Under the pieces are notes generated by a model, which was not told the DNA's origin, searched no databases, and worked only from the letters and a program-made list of their open reading frames with translations. A stretch of DNA of 64,000 bases from Mycobacterium colombiense (lineage in GTDB: Bacteria > Actinomycetota > Actinomycetes > Mycobacteriales > Mycobacteriaceae). Positions 15,848-23,978 of this stretch are shown in pieces. The DNA lies in contig NZ_LZKI01000034.1 in NCBI RefSeq assembly GCF_001672755.1, positions 62,001 through 126,000 on the forward strand, read 5' to 3'. Position 1 is the stretch's first letter, and every line of letters begins with the position of its first letter. The position numbers were made by a program, and so were the translations under genes.

Positions 15848-17722
15848 GTGGATCACAAGCCTCCCAGCGCCGTCATCGAGTCGGCCCATCGCGCCCACGT
15901 GCTGCCGTTTCATGATGAAAGGGATTTCGCCGACGCCGACCGGGGATTCATCGCCGCGGAGTCGCCGTGCGTGATCAGAGCTGCCGACGGGCGGGTGGTC
16001 TGGGACAACGACGCCTACTCGTTCCTGGCCGGCCCCGCACCGGCGTCGGTGCATCCCAGCCTCTGGCGACAGTCGACGCTGGCCGCCAAACAGGGCCTCT
16101 ACGAAGTGGTTCCGGGCATCTATCAGGTTCGCGGCTTCGACATCTCCAACGTCACGTTCGTGGAATCCGACAACGGCATCATCGTCATCGACCCCCTGGT
16201 GTCCACGGAGGTGGCCGCGGCGGCGCTGGCCTTGTATCGCACCCACCGAGGTGGCGAGCGCCCCGTCGTCGCGGTGATCTACACGCACAGCCACGTCGAC
16301 CATTTCGGCGGCGTATTGGGCGTCACCTCGCAGGCGGACGTGGATGCCGGTGCGGTGGCCGTCCTGGCGCCGGAGGGCTTCATCGAGCACGCGGTGCAGG
16401 AAAACGTCTATGCCGGACCGGCAATGACGCGACGCGCGACCTACATGTACGGCGCCCTGCTGCCCCGTGGACCGATGGATCAGGTCGGCTGCGGGCTGGG
16501 GCAGGTGCCGTCGACCGGCGAGGTCGCCATCATCGTGCCCACCATCGATATCCGCACCACCGGTGAAACACACACCATCGACGGCGTGGAGATCGAATTC
16601 CAGATGGCGCCGGGTACCGAGGCGCCCGCCGAAATGCATTTCTATTTCCCACGTTTCCGAGCCTTGTGCATGGCCGAGAACGCCACGCACAATCTGCACA
16701 ACCTGTTGACCCTGCGGGGCGCGCTGGTTCGTGACCCGCACGCCTGGTCCGGCTATCTCACCGAGGCGATTGACACGTTTGCCGATCGCGCCGACGTCGT
16801 GTTTGCCTCCCACCACTGGCCGACCTGGGGACGGGACAGCATCGTCGCATTCCTGTCGCTGCAGCGCGACATGTACGCGTACCTGCACGACCAGACGCTG
16901 CGGTTGCTCAACCAGGGCTACACCGGTGTCGAGATTGCCGAAATATTCCAGATGCCACCGGCTCTCGAGCAGGCCTGGCATACGCACGGGTACTACGGAT
17001 CGGTGAGCCACAACGTCAAGGCGATCTACCAGCGCTACATGGGCTGGTTCGACGGCAACCCCGGGCGGCTGTGGCCCCACCCGCCCGAGGCCCTGGCGCC
17101 CCGGTACGTCGAGGCGATGGGCGGGCTCGATCGCGTCGTCGACCTCGCCAGGGAGGCCTTCGACGCCGGGGACTTCCGCTGGGCCGCGACGCTGCTGGAC
17201 CACGCGATCTTCACCGACAGCGAGCACGCGGCCGCCCGCGCCTTGTACTCGGACACGCTCGAGCAGCTGGCGTACGGGGCCGAGAACGCGACCTGGCGCA
17301 ACTTCTTCCTCAGCGGCGCAACGGAATTGCGCGACGGCAACTTCGGCACCGCGACCCAGGTCGCCTCTCCCACCATGATGGCCCAGCTGACACCGGAGCA
17401 GTTCTTCGACGGTTTGGCGATCCGGGTCAACGGCCCACGCAGCTGGGATCTGAACATCGCGATCGACATCGCATTCGCCGACACCGCGACCAACTATCGG
17501 CTGACCCTGCGCAACGGGGTGCTCGTTCGCCGCAAGGTGGCGCCCGACCCCTCGACGGCGACCGTGACGATCAACCTGGCCGACAAGATTCGGCTTCTCG
17601 CCGTGGTGCTGGGCGACTTCAGCTCGCCCGGCCTGGAGCTCACCGGTGATCAGAGCGCGCTGCAGGCCCTGCTGAGTGTGCTCGACGGGCCGGACCCGAA
17701 TTTCAACATCGTCACGCCGTGA
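15848..17722 (+). CDS. Alkylsulfatase-like metallo-beta-lactamase hydrolase (Rv3762c-like)
   Basis: The 624-residue protein has the three-domain layout of SdsA1-type sec-/prim-alkylsulfatases. The metallo-beta-lactamase domain has intact T-H147-S-H149-V-D151-H152 and later acidic/His metal ligands in CMAENATHNLHNLL and VFASHHWPTWG. The dimerisation domain (about 370-510) starts YYGSVSHNVKAIYQRYMGWFDG, and a C-terminal SCP2-like domain (about 515-624) would bind the alkyl chain. It should cleave sulfate from alkyl sulfates; no signal peptide is visible. GTG start at 15848. It equals M. tuberculosis Rv3762c. A degenerate paralogue lies at 40409-41647. Confidence 0.88.
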   Translation: MDHKPPSAVIESAHRAHVLPFHDERDFADADRGFIAAESPCVIRAADGRVVWDNDAYSFLAGPAPASVHPSLWRQSTLAAKQGLYEVVPGIYQVRGFDISNVTFVESDNGIIVIDPLVSTEVAAAALALYRTHRGGERPVVAVIYTHSHVDHFGGVLGVTSQADVDAGAVAVLAPEGFIEHAVQENVYAGPAMTRRATYMYGALLPRGPMDQVGCGLGQVPSTGEVAIIVPTIDIRTTGETHTIDGVEIEFQMAPGTEAPAEMHFYFPRFRALCMAENATHNLHNLLTLRGALVRDPHAWSGYLTEAIDTFADRADVVFASHHWPTWGRDSIVAFLSLQRDMYAYLHDQTLRLLNQGYTGVEIAEIFQMPPALEQAWHTHGYYGSVSHNVKAIYQRYMGWFDGNPGRLWPHPPEALAPRYVEAMGGLDRVVDLAREAFDAGDFRWAATLLDHAIFTDSEHAAARALYSDTLEQLAYGAENATWRNFFLSGATELRDGNFGTATQVASPTMMAQLTPEQFFDGLAIRVNGPRSWDLNIAIDIAFADTATNYRLTLRNGVLVRRKVAPDPSTATVTINLADKIRLLAVVLGDFSSPGLELTGDQSALQALLSVLDGPDPNFNIVTP

Positions 17723-17729
17723 CGCCGCG

Positions 17730-18698
17730 TCACGCGACGTCGATCACCACCTTGCCCAGCACCTTGCGGTCGGCCACATGTCTTAAGGCCGCGGCCGTCT
17801 CGGTCAGCGGGAACCGCGCGCCGATGTAGGGCCGCACCGTGCCGGCGGCGAACATCCGTGCCAACTCCTCGAGGTCGCGCACGGCGTCATCGGGCCGGTC
17901 TGTCATGAAGGTGCGGATCTCCATGCCGCGCACGCAGATATCCTTGAGCAGAATGAGATTCAGCGGAATCGCCGGGATGGTGCCGGCCGCATAGCCCAGC
18001 GTGACGAAGGTGCCGCCACGCGCCAGTCCGCGCAGCGCCGGCTCCGAATACGATCCGCCCACCGGGTCCAGCACCACGCGGGCGCTGTCGCCGGTGAGCT
18101 CACGGATCCGCGTCTTCAGGTCCTCGCGGTCGTAGTCCACGGTGGCCTCGGCGCCGCGCTGCCGGCACAGCTCGAGCTTCTCCGGGCTCGACGCCGCAGC
18201 CAGCACCCGGCCCCCCATCGCGACCGCCAGGTCGACCGCGGCCAGCCCCACGCCACCCGCGGCCCCAAGCACGACCACCCAATCGCCTTGTGTGACAGTG
18301 GCTGTCGAGCGCAGCGCGTGATATGCGGTGCGGTAGGTGACGCCGAACGCCGCGGCGGAGGCGAAGTCGGCGTCGTCGGGCACGAGCTCGGCCTGGCTTG
18401 CGTCGAGCAGCGCCCGCTCAGCGAACGCCCCGAAGGTGGTGCCGGAAACCCGTTGTCCGGGAAGGAAAGGCGCGCCGTCACCGGCGGCGATGACCTCGCC
18501 GGCGATCTCGTTGCCGGGGATGAACGGCGGCGGAATCTTGACCTGGTATTTGCCGGCGATGAACAGCACGTCGGGGAAGTTGACCGCGGCCGCGCGGACC
18601 CGCACCAGCAACTGGCCCGGGCCCGCGACGGGATCGGGCACGTCGTCGATCACCAGATCCTCGGGAGCGCCGTAGGAACGACAGATCACCGCGCGCAT
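17730..18698 (-). CDS. NADPH:quinone oxidoreductase family (MDR)
   Basis: This 322-residue medium-chain reductase has RAAAVNFPDVLFIAGKYQVK in the GroES-like domain, VLGAAGGVGLAAVDLAVAMGG in the Rossmann domain and the C-terminal KVLGKVVIDVA. Zinc ligands are missing, as in the QOR/enoyl reductase branch. The ATG at 18696-18698 overlaps the TetR stop (TGATG), with GGAGG upstream; it is the last gene of the minus-strand operon. It may reduce an enoyl-thioester or quinone produced by the acyl-CoA dehydrogenase of the same operon. Confidence 0.86.
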   Translation of the reverse strand: MRAVICRSYGAPEDLVIDDVPDPVAGPGQLLVRVRAAAVNFPDVLFIAGKYQVKIPPPFIPGNEIAGEVIAAGDGAPFLPGQRVSGTTFGAFAERALLDASQAELVPDDADFASAAAFGVTYRTAYHALRSTATVTQGDWVVVLGAAGGVGLAAVDLAVAMGGRVLAAASSPEKLELCRQRGAEATVDYDREDLKTRIRELTGDSARVVLDPVGGSYSEPALRGLARGGTFVTLGYAAGTIPAIPLNLILLKDICVRGMEIRTFMTDRPDDAVRDLEELARMFAAGTVRPYIGARFPLTETAAALRHVADRKVLGKVVIDVA

Positions 18699-19321
18699 CA
18701 ACTGGCCTCCAGACCGCGTAAACAGAACCGCACCACGTGTGCGATGTCGTCGGGGCCGGGCCGGTCGACCGAGCCTACATAGCGGCGCATGGTCGCCGCG
18801 GTGCAGCTGAACACCGCCTGAACATCGCGCTCGACGTCGCTACTGCCCAGCGCCGCAACGGGTTCAACCAGAAGCTCGCGAAGCGGCCGCATCATCTCCT
18901 GGTCGGCCGCGCGCGAGCTGGTACCGGCCGACATCTGGCCGGCCGCCGCGCGGGTCATGCTGATCAGGTGCGGATCGGCCACCTGGGCCAGCGTGCCCTC
19001 GATCCACCGCGCGACCTTGTCGCGCGGCTCGGATTCCTTGGCCATCTGGTGCTCGAGGTAGGACACCACGATGGCCACCCCGCGTTCCATGACGGCCAGG
19101 ATCAGATCGTCCTTGCCGGCGAAGTAGCGGTAGAACGCCTTGTTCGACGAACCCGCCTCGGCGACGATGTCGCTGACCCGCGGCGGTTCGGGTGCGACGC
19201 GTTCCATGACGCGCACCGCGGCGGCCAGGATGCGCTCCACCTCCTCGGTGGCCTCTCGCTGGCGGTCATCCAGTGCCCGCTCGACCGCGGCAGTCACCCG
19301 GTTAGAGGTCAACGAGCTCAC
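18698..19321 (-). CDS. TetR-family regulator of the APH-SDR-acyl-CoA dehydrogenase operon
   Basis: The 207-residue protein has an N-terminal helix-turn-helix (about residues 48-72, VSDIVAEAGSSNKAFYRYFAGKDDLI) and a divergent all-helical ligand domain, as in FadR/KstR-like TetR regulators that sense acyl-CoA. It overlaps the end of the acyl-CoA dehydrogenase by 20 nt at its 5' side and the quinone oxidoreductase start at its 3' side, so it is part of the operon it probably controls. The perfect palindrome at 22436-22460, in front of the first gene, is the obvious candidate operator (inference). Confidence 0.85.
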   Translation of the reverse strand: MSSLTSNRVTAAVERALDDRQREATEEVERILAAAVRVMERVAPEPPRVSDIVAEAGSSNKAFYRYFAGKDDLILAVMERGVAIVVSYLEHQMAKESEPRDKVARWIEGTLAQVADPHLISMTRAAAGQMSAGTSSRAADQEMMRPLRELLVEPVAALGSSDVERDVQAVFSCTAATMRRYVGSVDRPGPDDIAHVVRFCLRGLEAS

Positions 19322-20585
19322 CGTATTTGGCGCGCGCGGCGGCGCGCCGCACGTCGAGCATCTCGCTGGGCCAGTCGCCCTCCTCGGCCTCGTAACCCTT
19401 CAGCAGCATCCGGGCCAGGTTGACCTTGTGCGCCTCGGTCGGCCCGTCGGCCAGGCCCAGCGCGATGCCGCCCAGCAGGACGTTGACCAGTGGCAGCTGG
19501 TCGGTGAGTCCCAGCGCCCCGTGCACCTGAATGGCCCGCAGGGCAATCGATTTGAGCACCTGCGATGCCAGGATCTTGCAGGCGGCGATCTCGGCGCGCG
19601 CTGCGCGCTCGTCACCGTTGTCGATCAGCCACGCGGCGTGCAGCACGGTCAGCCGGAACGGGATCAGCTCGGTGTACGAGTCGGCGACGAACTCCTGCAC
19701 CAGTTGCTTGTCGGCAAGCAGGCTGCCCTGGGTGAAGCGGCTTTTCGCCCGGCGGGACATGATCTCGACCGCGCGTTGCGCCATCCCGATGGAGCGCATC
19801 GCGTGGTGCAGCCGCCCGCCGGCCAGCCGGGTCTGCAATATCAAAAAGCCCTGGCCGGGTTCGCCGAGCAGCGCGTCGGCGGGCACGCGCACGTCGTTGT
19901 AATGCACCAGCGAATGGCCCGGCTCGTGCGGGTCGGCCCCGACCAGGTGGTGATTGGCTTCCAGGACCAAACCCTCGGTGCCGGCGGGGATCAGGAACGT
20001 CGACGCACCGGTATGGACCGGTACATCGGGATCGGTGATTGCGACGACGATGAAGAACGAGGCGACTGAGGCGTTGGAGGAGAAGTACTTTCGCCCGGTG
20101 ATCACCCAGTCGTCGCCGTCGCGGATGGCGCGGGTTGTGAAGACCCGCGGATCCGCGCCGCCCTGCGGTTCGGTCATCGAGAAGCACGAGAAGATCTCCC
20201 CGGACAGCAGCCCCGCCAGGTAGCGGTCCTTCTGTTCCTGGGTTCCGAAGCGGGCGATGATCTCGGCGTTGCCGGTGTCGGGCGCTTGCGTTCCGAACAC
20301 GATCGGCGCCCACGGGCTGCGGCCCAGGATCTCGTTGATCAGCGTCAGCTTGACCGCACCGAATCCCTGCCCGCCCAGTTCCGGCCCCAGATGCGGTGCC
20401 CACAAACCCTTGTCGCGCACCTGCTGCTTGAGCGGGTCGACGATGCGGCGCCGCTCGTCGTTCAGCGGGAGAAACTCGCAGCCCGGAAACAGCACCTCGA
20501 GCGGTTGCACCTCGTCGCGAACGAAGCCGCGGATCCACTCGAGCTTCTCCTCGAACTCCGGCTCGGTAGAAAAGTCCCAGGACAT
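19302..20585 (-). CDS. Acyl-CoA dehydrogenase (ACAD10/11-like branch)
   Basis: This 427-residue FAD enzyme has an N-terminal helical domain, the middle-domain FAD segment CFSMTEPQGGADPRVFTTRAIRDGDDWVI and GRKYFSSNASVASFFIV, and a C-terminal domain with LAGGRLHHAMRSIGMAQRAVE, RAIQVHGALGLTDQLPL and DGPTEAHKVNLARM. Length (over 400) and the MTEPQGGADP pattern fit the ACAD10/11/FadE-like branch. It is encoded with an APH-fold kinase and an SDR. Together the three match the enzyme types used for 4-hydroxyacyl-CoA breakdown (phosphorylation, phosphate elimination, later oxidation); this pathway role is inference. Confidence 0.88.
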   Translation of the reverse strand: MSWDFSTEPEFEEKLEWIRGFVRDEVQPLEVLFPGCEFLPLNDERRRIVDPLKQQVRDKGLWAPHLGPELGGQGFGAVKLTLINEILGRSPWAPIVFGTQAPDTGNAEIIARFGTQEQKDRYLAGLLSGEIFSCFSMTEPQGGADPRVFTTRAIRDGDDWVITGRKYFSSNASVASFFIVVAITDPDVPVHTGASTFLIPAGTEGLVLEANHHLVGADPHEPGHSLVHYNDVRVPADALLGEPGQGFLILQTRLAGGRLHHAMRSIGMAQRAVEIMSRRAKSRFTQGSLLADKQLVQEFVADSYTELIPFRLTVLHAAWLIDNGDERAARAEIAACKILASQVLKSIALRAIQVHGALGLTDQLPLVNVLLGGIALGLADGPTEAHKVNLARMLLKGYEAEEGDWPSEMLDVRRAAARAKYGELVDL

Positions 20586-20603
20586 TTGAACACTCCTTTC
20601 ACG

Positions 20604-21368
20604 TCAGGGAATCCCGCCGTCGGCCCGCAGGATCGAGCCGGTGGTGAAGCTGGACGCGTCGGACGCCAGGAACAGTGCCGCGCCGACGATTTCGCGCGGG
20701 TCACCCGCGCGCTGCAGTGACAGGTGCTTGAACGGATTCTGTTCGGCCGCACCGAGATTCCAGGCCTTGCTCACGTCGGTGAGAAACGGTCCGGCCATCA
20801 GCGTGTTGACCCGCACCGCCGGCCCGAACGCCTTCGCCAGCGCCTCGGTCATGGCGTTTAGCCCGGCCTTGGACGCGGCGTAGGGGACGATGTCGGGTGT
20901 CGGCCGCAGTGAGCCGGCCGTACTCACGTTGATGATCGAGCCCCGGCCCGCCGCCACCATGCGCTCACCCACCAACGCCGACAATCGGAATGGGCCCTTG
21001 AGGTTGAGGTTGACCACGGCGTCGAACAGCTTTTCGGTCACATCGGTCAGCTTGTCGTACAGGGGGGACATGCCCGCGTTGTTGATCAGCGTGTCGACCT
21101 TGCCGAACCGTTCGTAGGTCGCCTCGGCCAGGCCGTCGAGCTGATCCCAGCGCCCCACGTGCACCTGATACGGCATGGCCGATCGGCCGGTCTCGGCCTC
21201 GATCTCCTTGGCGGTGGAGACGCAGTTGTCCATGTTGCGGCTCGCGATCACCACGTCGGCACCGCAGCGGGCCGCGCCGAACGCCATCTCGCGGCCCAGG
21301 CCGCGGCTACCCCCGGTGATCAGGATGACGCGGTCGGTGAGGTCGAAAAGCTGTTCGGCATAACCCAT
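20604..21368 (-). CDS. SDR-family oxidoreductase
   Basis: This 254-residue classical short-chain dehydrogenase has the cofactor motif TGGSRGLG (about 19-26), NNAG (about 95-98), the catalytic Ser in INVSTAGSLR and YAASK (Tyr and Lys), and the usual end DGGIP. It probably oxidises a hydroxyacyl-CoA or a related alcohol with NAD(P)+. It lies only 1 nt after the APH-like kinase and 18 nt before the acyl-CoA dehydrogenase, so all three are one transcript. Confidence 0.88.
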   Translation of the reverse strand: MGYAEQLFDLTDRVILITGGSRGLGREMAFGAARCGADVVIASRNMDNCVSTAKEIEAETGRSAMPYQVHVGRWDQLDGLAEATYERFGKVDTLINNAGMSPLYDKLTDVTEKLFDAVVNLNLKGPFRLSALVGERMVAAGRGSIINVSTAGSLRPTPDIVPYAASKAGLNAMTEALAKAFGPAVRVNTLMAGPFLTDVSKAWNLGAAEQNPFKHLSLQRAGDPREIVGAALFLASDASSFTTGSILRADGGIP

Positions 21369-21369
21369 T

Positions 21370-22404
21370 TCAGGATCCCTTGTTAGATCGGGCGAGTTCG
21401 GCGGCCGTGGAGATGAGCTGGAGGATCATCGGGCCGAACGCGTCGGTGATCTTGGGGTCGACCTTGCCGGTCCGCACTCCGGCCGCGTAGGTCTTCTCCA
21501 GCACGATGCCCAGCTTCCAGTTGGCCAGCACCAGGTAGTAGTCGATGTTCTCGGTCGACAATCCGCTGACGGTTTCGTAGTGGTCCAACAGCTCGCTGCG
21601 CGTCGGCATGCCGCGCATGTCGAGATAAAACCCGTCCTCGCGCGGCTTTTCGCCGTCGTAGCCCAGCAGGCACCACGCCAGGTCGAGCAGCGGATCGCCG
21701 ACCGTGGTCATCTCCCAGTCCACGATCGCGGCCAGGCGCGCGGGGGCGTCGTGCGCGAACATCACGTTGGCGAACTGATAGTCGCCGTGCATGATGCCCG
21801 GCCGGTACTGCGCCGGACGGTTGCGGCGCAGCCACCCGGCAGCCTCGTCCAGACCCGGCAGCTCGCGAACCTTGTAGGCGTCGAGAAACGCCAGCCAGCG
21901 ATCCACCTGCCGCTCGTGGAATCCGTCCGGGCGGCCGAAGCCTTCGAGTCCTTGCTTGCGCCAATCCACTCGGCCCAGCTTGGCCGCGCCGTCGACCAAT
22001 TGGAAGGCCAGGCCCCGCCGGGCCTCGATGTCGGTGTCGAACGGCGATTGCCAGCCACCGTCCATCGGGCTCCACCCGTCGATCGCCTGCATGACGTAGA
22101 ACGGCATTCCGAGCACGGCGCCGGTGTCGTCGGCCGCGATCAGTGCCGCGTGCGGGACGTCGGTGCCGGACAGCGCCCGCACCAGGCGGATCTCCCGCAG
22201 CAGCCCGTCGATGCGGGCCGCGTCGGCCCGGGCCCCGGGCATCCGCAGCACCATCCGCTGGCCACCGCGCTCGATCAGATACAGGGTGTTTTGCGAACCA
22301 CCCTTCAGCTGGGTCAGTTGCGCCTCTTCGCCACCGCCCGGTGCGTCGTTCGCATCCAGCCAGCGGGCGAGGACGCCCACGTCGAGTCCCGACTCACCAG
22401 TCAC
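21370..22404 (-). CDS. APH-fold kinase (ACAD10/11-type phosphotransferase family), copy 2
   Basis: The 344-residue protein has the kinase-loop residues: GGSQNTLYLIERGG and MVLRMPG in the N-lobe, GIMHGDYQFANVMF with catalytic Asp/Asn, and IVDWEMTTVGDPLLDLAWCLLGY with the metal Asp. It is first in the operon with SDR, acyl-CoA dehydrogenase, TetR and quinone oxidoreductase. The same pair of activities is fused in animal ACAD10/11 and split in the levulinate genes lvaA/lvaC. It is a paralogue of the genes at 9399 and 23979 but clearly divergent from both. Confidence 0.87.
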   Translation of the reverse strand: MTGESGLDVGVLARWLDANDAPGGGEEAQLTQLKGGSQNTLYLIERGGQRMVLRMPGARADAARIDGLLREIRLVRALSGTDVPHAALIAADDTGAVLGMPFYVMQAIDGWSPMDGGWQSPFDTDIEARRGLAFQLVDGAAKLGRVDWRKQGLEGFGRPDGFHERQVDRWLAFLDAYKVRELPGLDEAAGWLRRNRPAQYRPGIMHGDYQFANVMFAHDAPARLAAIVDWEMTTVGDPLLDLAWCLLGYDGEKPREDGFYLDMRGMPTRSELLDHYETVSGLSTENIDYYLVLANWKLGIVLEKTYAAGVRTGKVDPKITDAFGPMILQLISTAAELARSNKGS

Positions 22405-22435
22405 TCGTCAACCCTCTCTGCACACCCCGATCTCT

Positions 22436-22460
22436 GCACGGAGAATAGCATTCTCCGTGC
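22436..22460. promoter_or_regulatory. Perfect 11-bp inverted repeat, candidate TetR operator
   Basis: GCACGGAGAAT and ATTCTCCGTGC are separated by AGC, 32 nt upstream of the first codon of the APH-like gene. On the transcribed strand the inner part contains TATTCT, a plausible -10 hexamer, so a bound repressor would block the promoter. Its link to the TetR gene of the same operon is inference. Confidence 0.65.
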
Positions 22461-22478
22461 TAGAGGCAAGTGCGGCCG

Positions 22479-23150
22479 TCAGCCCGGTTTGTGCGCGCTC
22501 AGCAGGAACCCGGGCGCCATGAAGTGGCCCTCGTCGTCGTGGTCCAGGTGAGCCAGCGGACCGTCGGGCGACCCGGCGTCGTCGTCCGTGCCGTACACCT
22601 TGGCCGCGCGGAGGTCGTCCACTCGCCACAGCGTCGCGACGGCGTCGTGCAGTTCGGCTTCGGTGAAGCCGGGCGGCCCCGGCCGGCCCGAATGGGCGTC
22701 GTCCAGTGCACCGGCGGCAAAGGCCAGGATGTACAGCGCGGCGCCCGGCGCGGCGGCCCGAAAGATGGACCGGACGTAGTCCTGGCGCCGGTCGGGCGGC
22801 AGCGCGTGAAACAGTCCGCTGTCCAGAATCGTGGAGAAGCGATCGTCGTAACCGCCGAAGTTGGTGACGTCGGCCTGGGCGAAGGTCGCCGTCGTCAGCC
22901 CTCGCCCGGCGGCTGCGGCGGTGGCTGCCGCAATCGCGGTCGCGCTGGCGTCGAGGCCCACCACGGTGTAGCCGAGCGCGGCGAGGGTCAGCGACAGAGC
23001 GGCGTGGCCGCACCCGGAGTCCAGCACGTCGCCGCGGATCTTGCCCTGATCGATGAGCAGCGCGAGCTCCGGTTGGGGCCGGCCGATGCTCCAGGGAGGC
23101 GGGGCGGCTTGTCGGTAGGCGGCGTCCCAATCCCTGTCCGGTTCAGTCAT
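22479..23150 (-). CDS. Class I SAM-dependent methyltransferase
   Basis: This 223-residue methyltransferase has motif I VLDSGCGHAALSLTLAALGY, the acidic loop end VVGLDASATAI, FAQADVTNFGG and the post-motif LDSGLFHALPPDRR. The FHALPP segment is common in thiopurine/tellurite-resistance-like and cyclopropane-unrelated small-molecule methyltransferases. The ATG at 23148-23150 has GGAGGA 3-4 nt upstream. The frame continues open far upstream without family similarity. The substrate is unknown. Confidence 0.85.
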   Translation of the reverse strand: MTEPDRDWDAAYRQAAPPPWSIGRPQPELALLIDQGKIRGDVLDSGCGHAALSLTLAALGYTVVGLDASATAIAAATAAAAGRGLTTATFAQADVTNFGGYDDRFSTILDSGLFHALPPDRRQDYVRSIFRAAAPGAALYILAFAAGALDDAHSGRPGPPGFTEAELHDAVATLWRVDDLRAAKVYGTDDDAGSPDGPLAHLDHDDEGHFMAPGFLLSAHKPG

Positions 23151-23276
23151 CCGTCCTCCTCGGCACTGAGGGCATGAAGCTGGTGCAGCGATGTCATTGT
23201 GCACGCCCTGAACGACGGGCACCGGGCGATGAGAGACTTCGGACCGGCACAACCTTTCGACGAGACGGGAAGAAAC

Positions 23277-23915
23277 ATGCAAGTGCTTCTGGTCCGGCAC
23301 GCGCTGCCGCTGCGCAGCGAACACGGACAAGGTTCCGATCCGGACCTGTCGGAGGAAGGGCTGGCCCAGATCGAGCGACTCCCCAAGGCGCTTGCCAGGT
23401 TTCCGATCGCGCGGGTGGTCAGCAGCCCGCAGCGCCGGGCCATCCAGACCGCCGAGCCGGTCGCAGCGGATCGCGGCTTGACCGTCGAGATCGACGATCG
23501 CTTCGCCGAGTACGACCGCGACCTTCCCGTGTACATCCCCGTCGAGCAGATCCGCGCGGAGATGCCCGAGGAATGGGCGCGCCTGGCTCAGGGGCATCTG
23601 CCCAGCGCGGTCGACGAGGACGCTTTTCGTGCCCGGGTGCGCGCCGCGGTCGACGACCTGGTCGCCACCGGCGACCCCGACGACACGGTCGCGGTGTTCA
23701 GCCATGGCGGGGTCATCAATGTCCTCCTGCACGAAATCCTTGGCACCGCCCGGCTGCTGTCCTTTCCGGTCGACTACGCCTCGGTCACTCGGCTGTTGTT
23801 TTCCCGGTCCGGCCAAGCGACGGTGGCGGCGGTCAACACCACCGAACACGTCTGGGACCTGTTGCCGCGAAACCAGAGACTGCTCGATGACGACGCGAGC
23901 CGTGGCAAGGCCTGA
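23277..23915 (+). CDS. Histidine phosphatase (phosphoglycerate-mutase-like) family protein
   Basis: The 212-residue protein has the RHG-type catalytic signature LLVRHALPLRS at residues 5-15 (Gly replaced by Ala), VVSSPQRRAIQTAEPVA with the second Arg, and the second catalytic His in VAVFSHGGVINVLLHE. The family includes phosphomonoesterases acting on sugars, nucleotides and phosphoproteins. The ATG at 23277 is chosen because the fold begins there. It is divergent from the methyltransferase and 63 nt upstream of the fadE36-like gene. Confidence 0.85.
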   Translation: MQVLLVRHALPLRSEHGQGSDPDLSEEGLAQIERLPKALARFPIARVVSSPQRRAIQTAEPVAADRGLTVEIDDRFAEYDRDLPVYIPVEQIRAEMPEEWARLAQGHLPSAVDEDAFRARVRAAVDDLVATGDPDDTVAVFSHGGVINVLLHEILGTARLLSFPVDYASVTRLLFSRSGQATVAAVNTTEHVWDLLPRNQRLLDDDASRGKA

Positions 23916-23978
23916 GCGGAAGTCCGCTAAATCGCAGGTGGTGCGCCGCGTCGAGCCCGGCGATGGTAGACAAGTTCG

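Noticed and set aside
15734..17227. 497-codon frame antisense to the alkylsulfatase-like gene
   Set aside because: The other strand encodes an intact catalytic motif and matches a known family; this frame has no recognisable domain.
21370..22404. Aminoglycoside resistance gene
   Set aside because: The fold is shared, but the branch and the operon with an acyl-CoA dehydrogenase and SDR point to metabolite phosphorylation.
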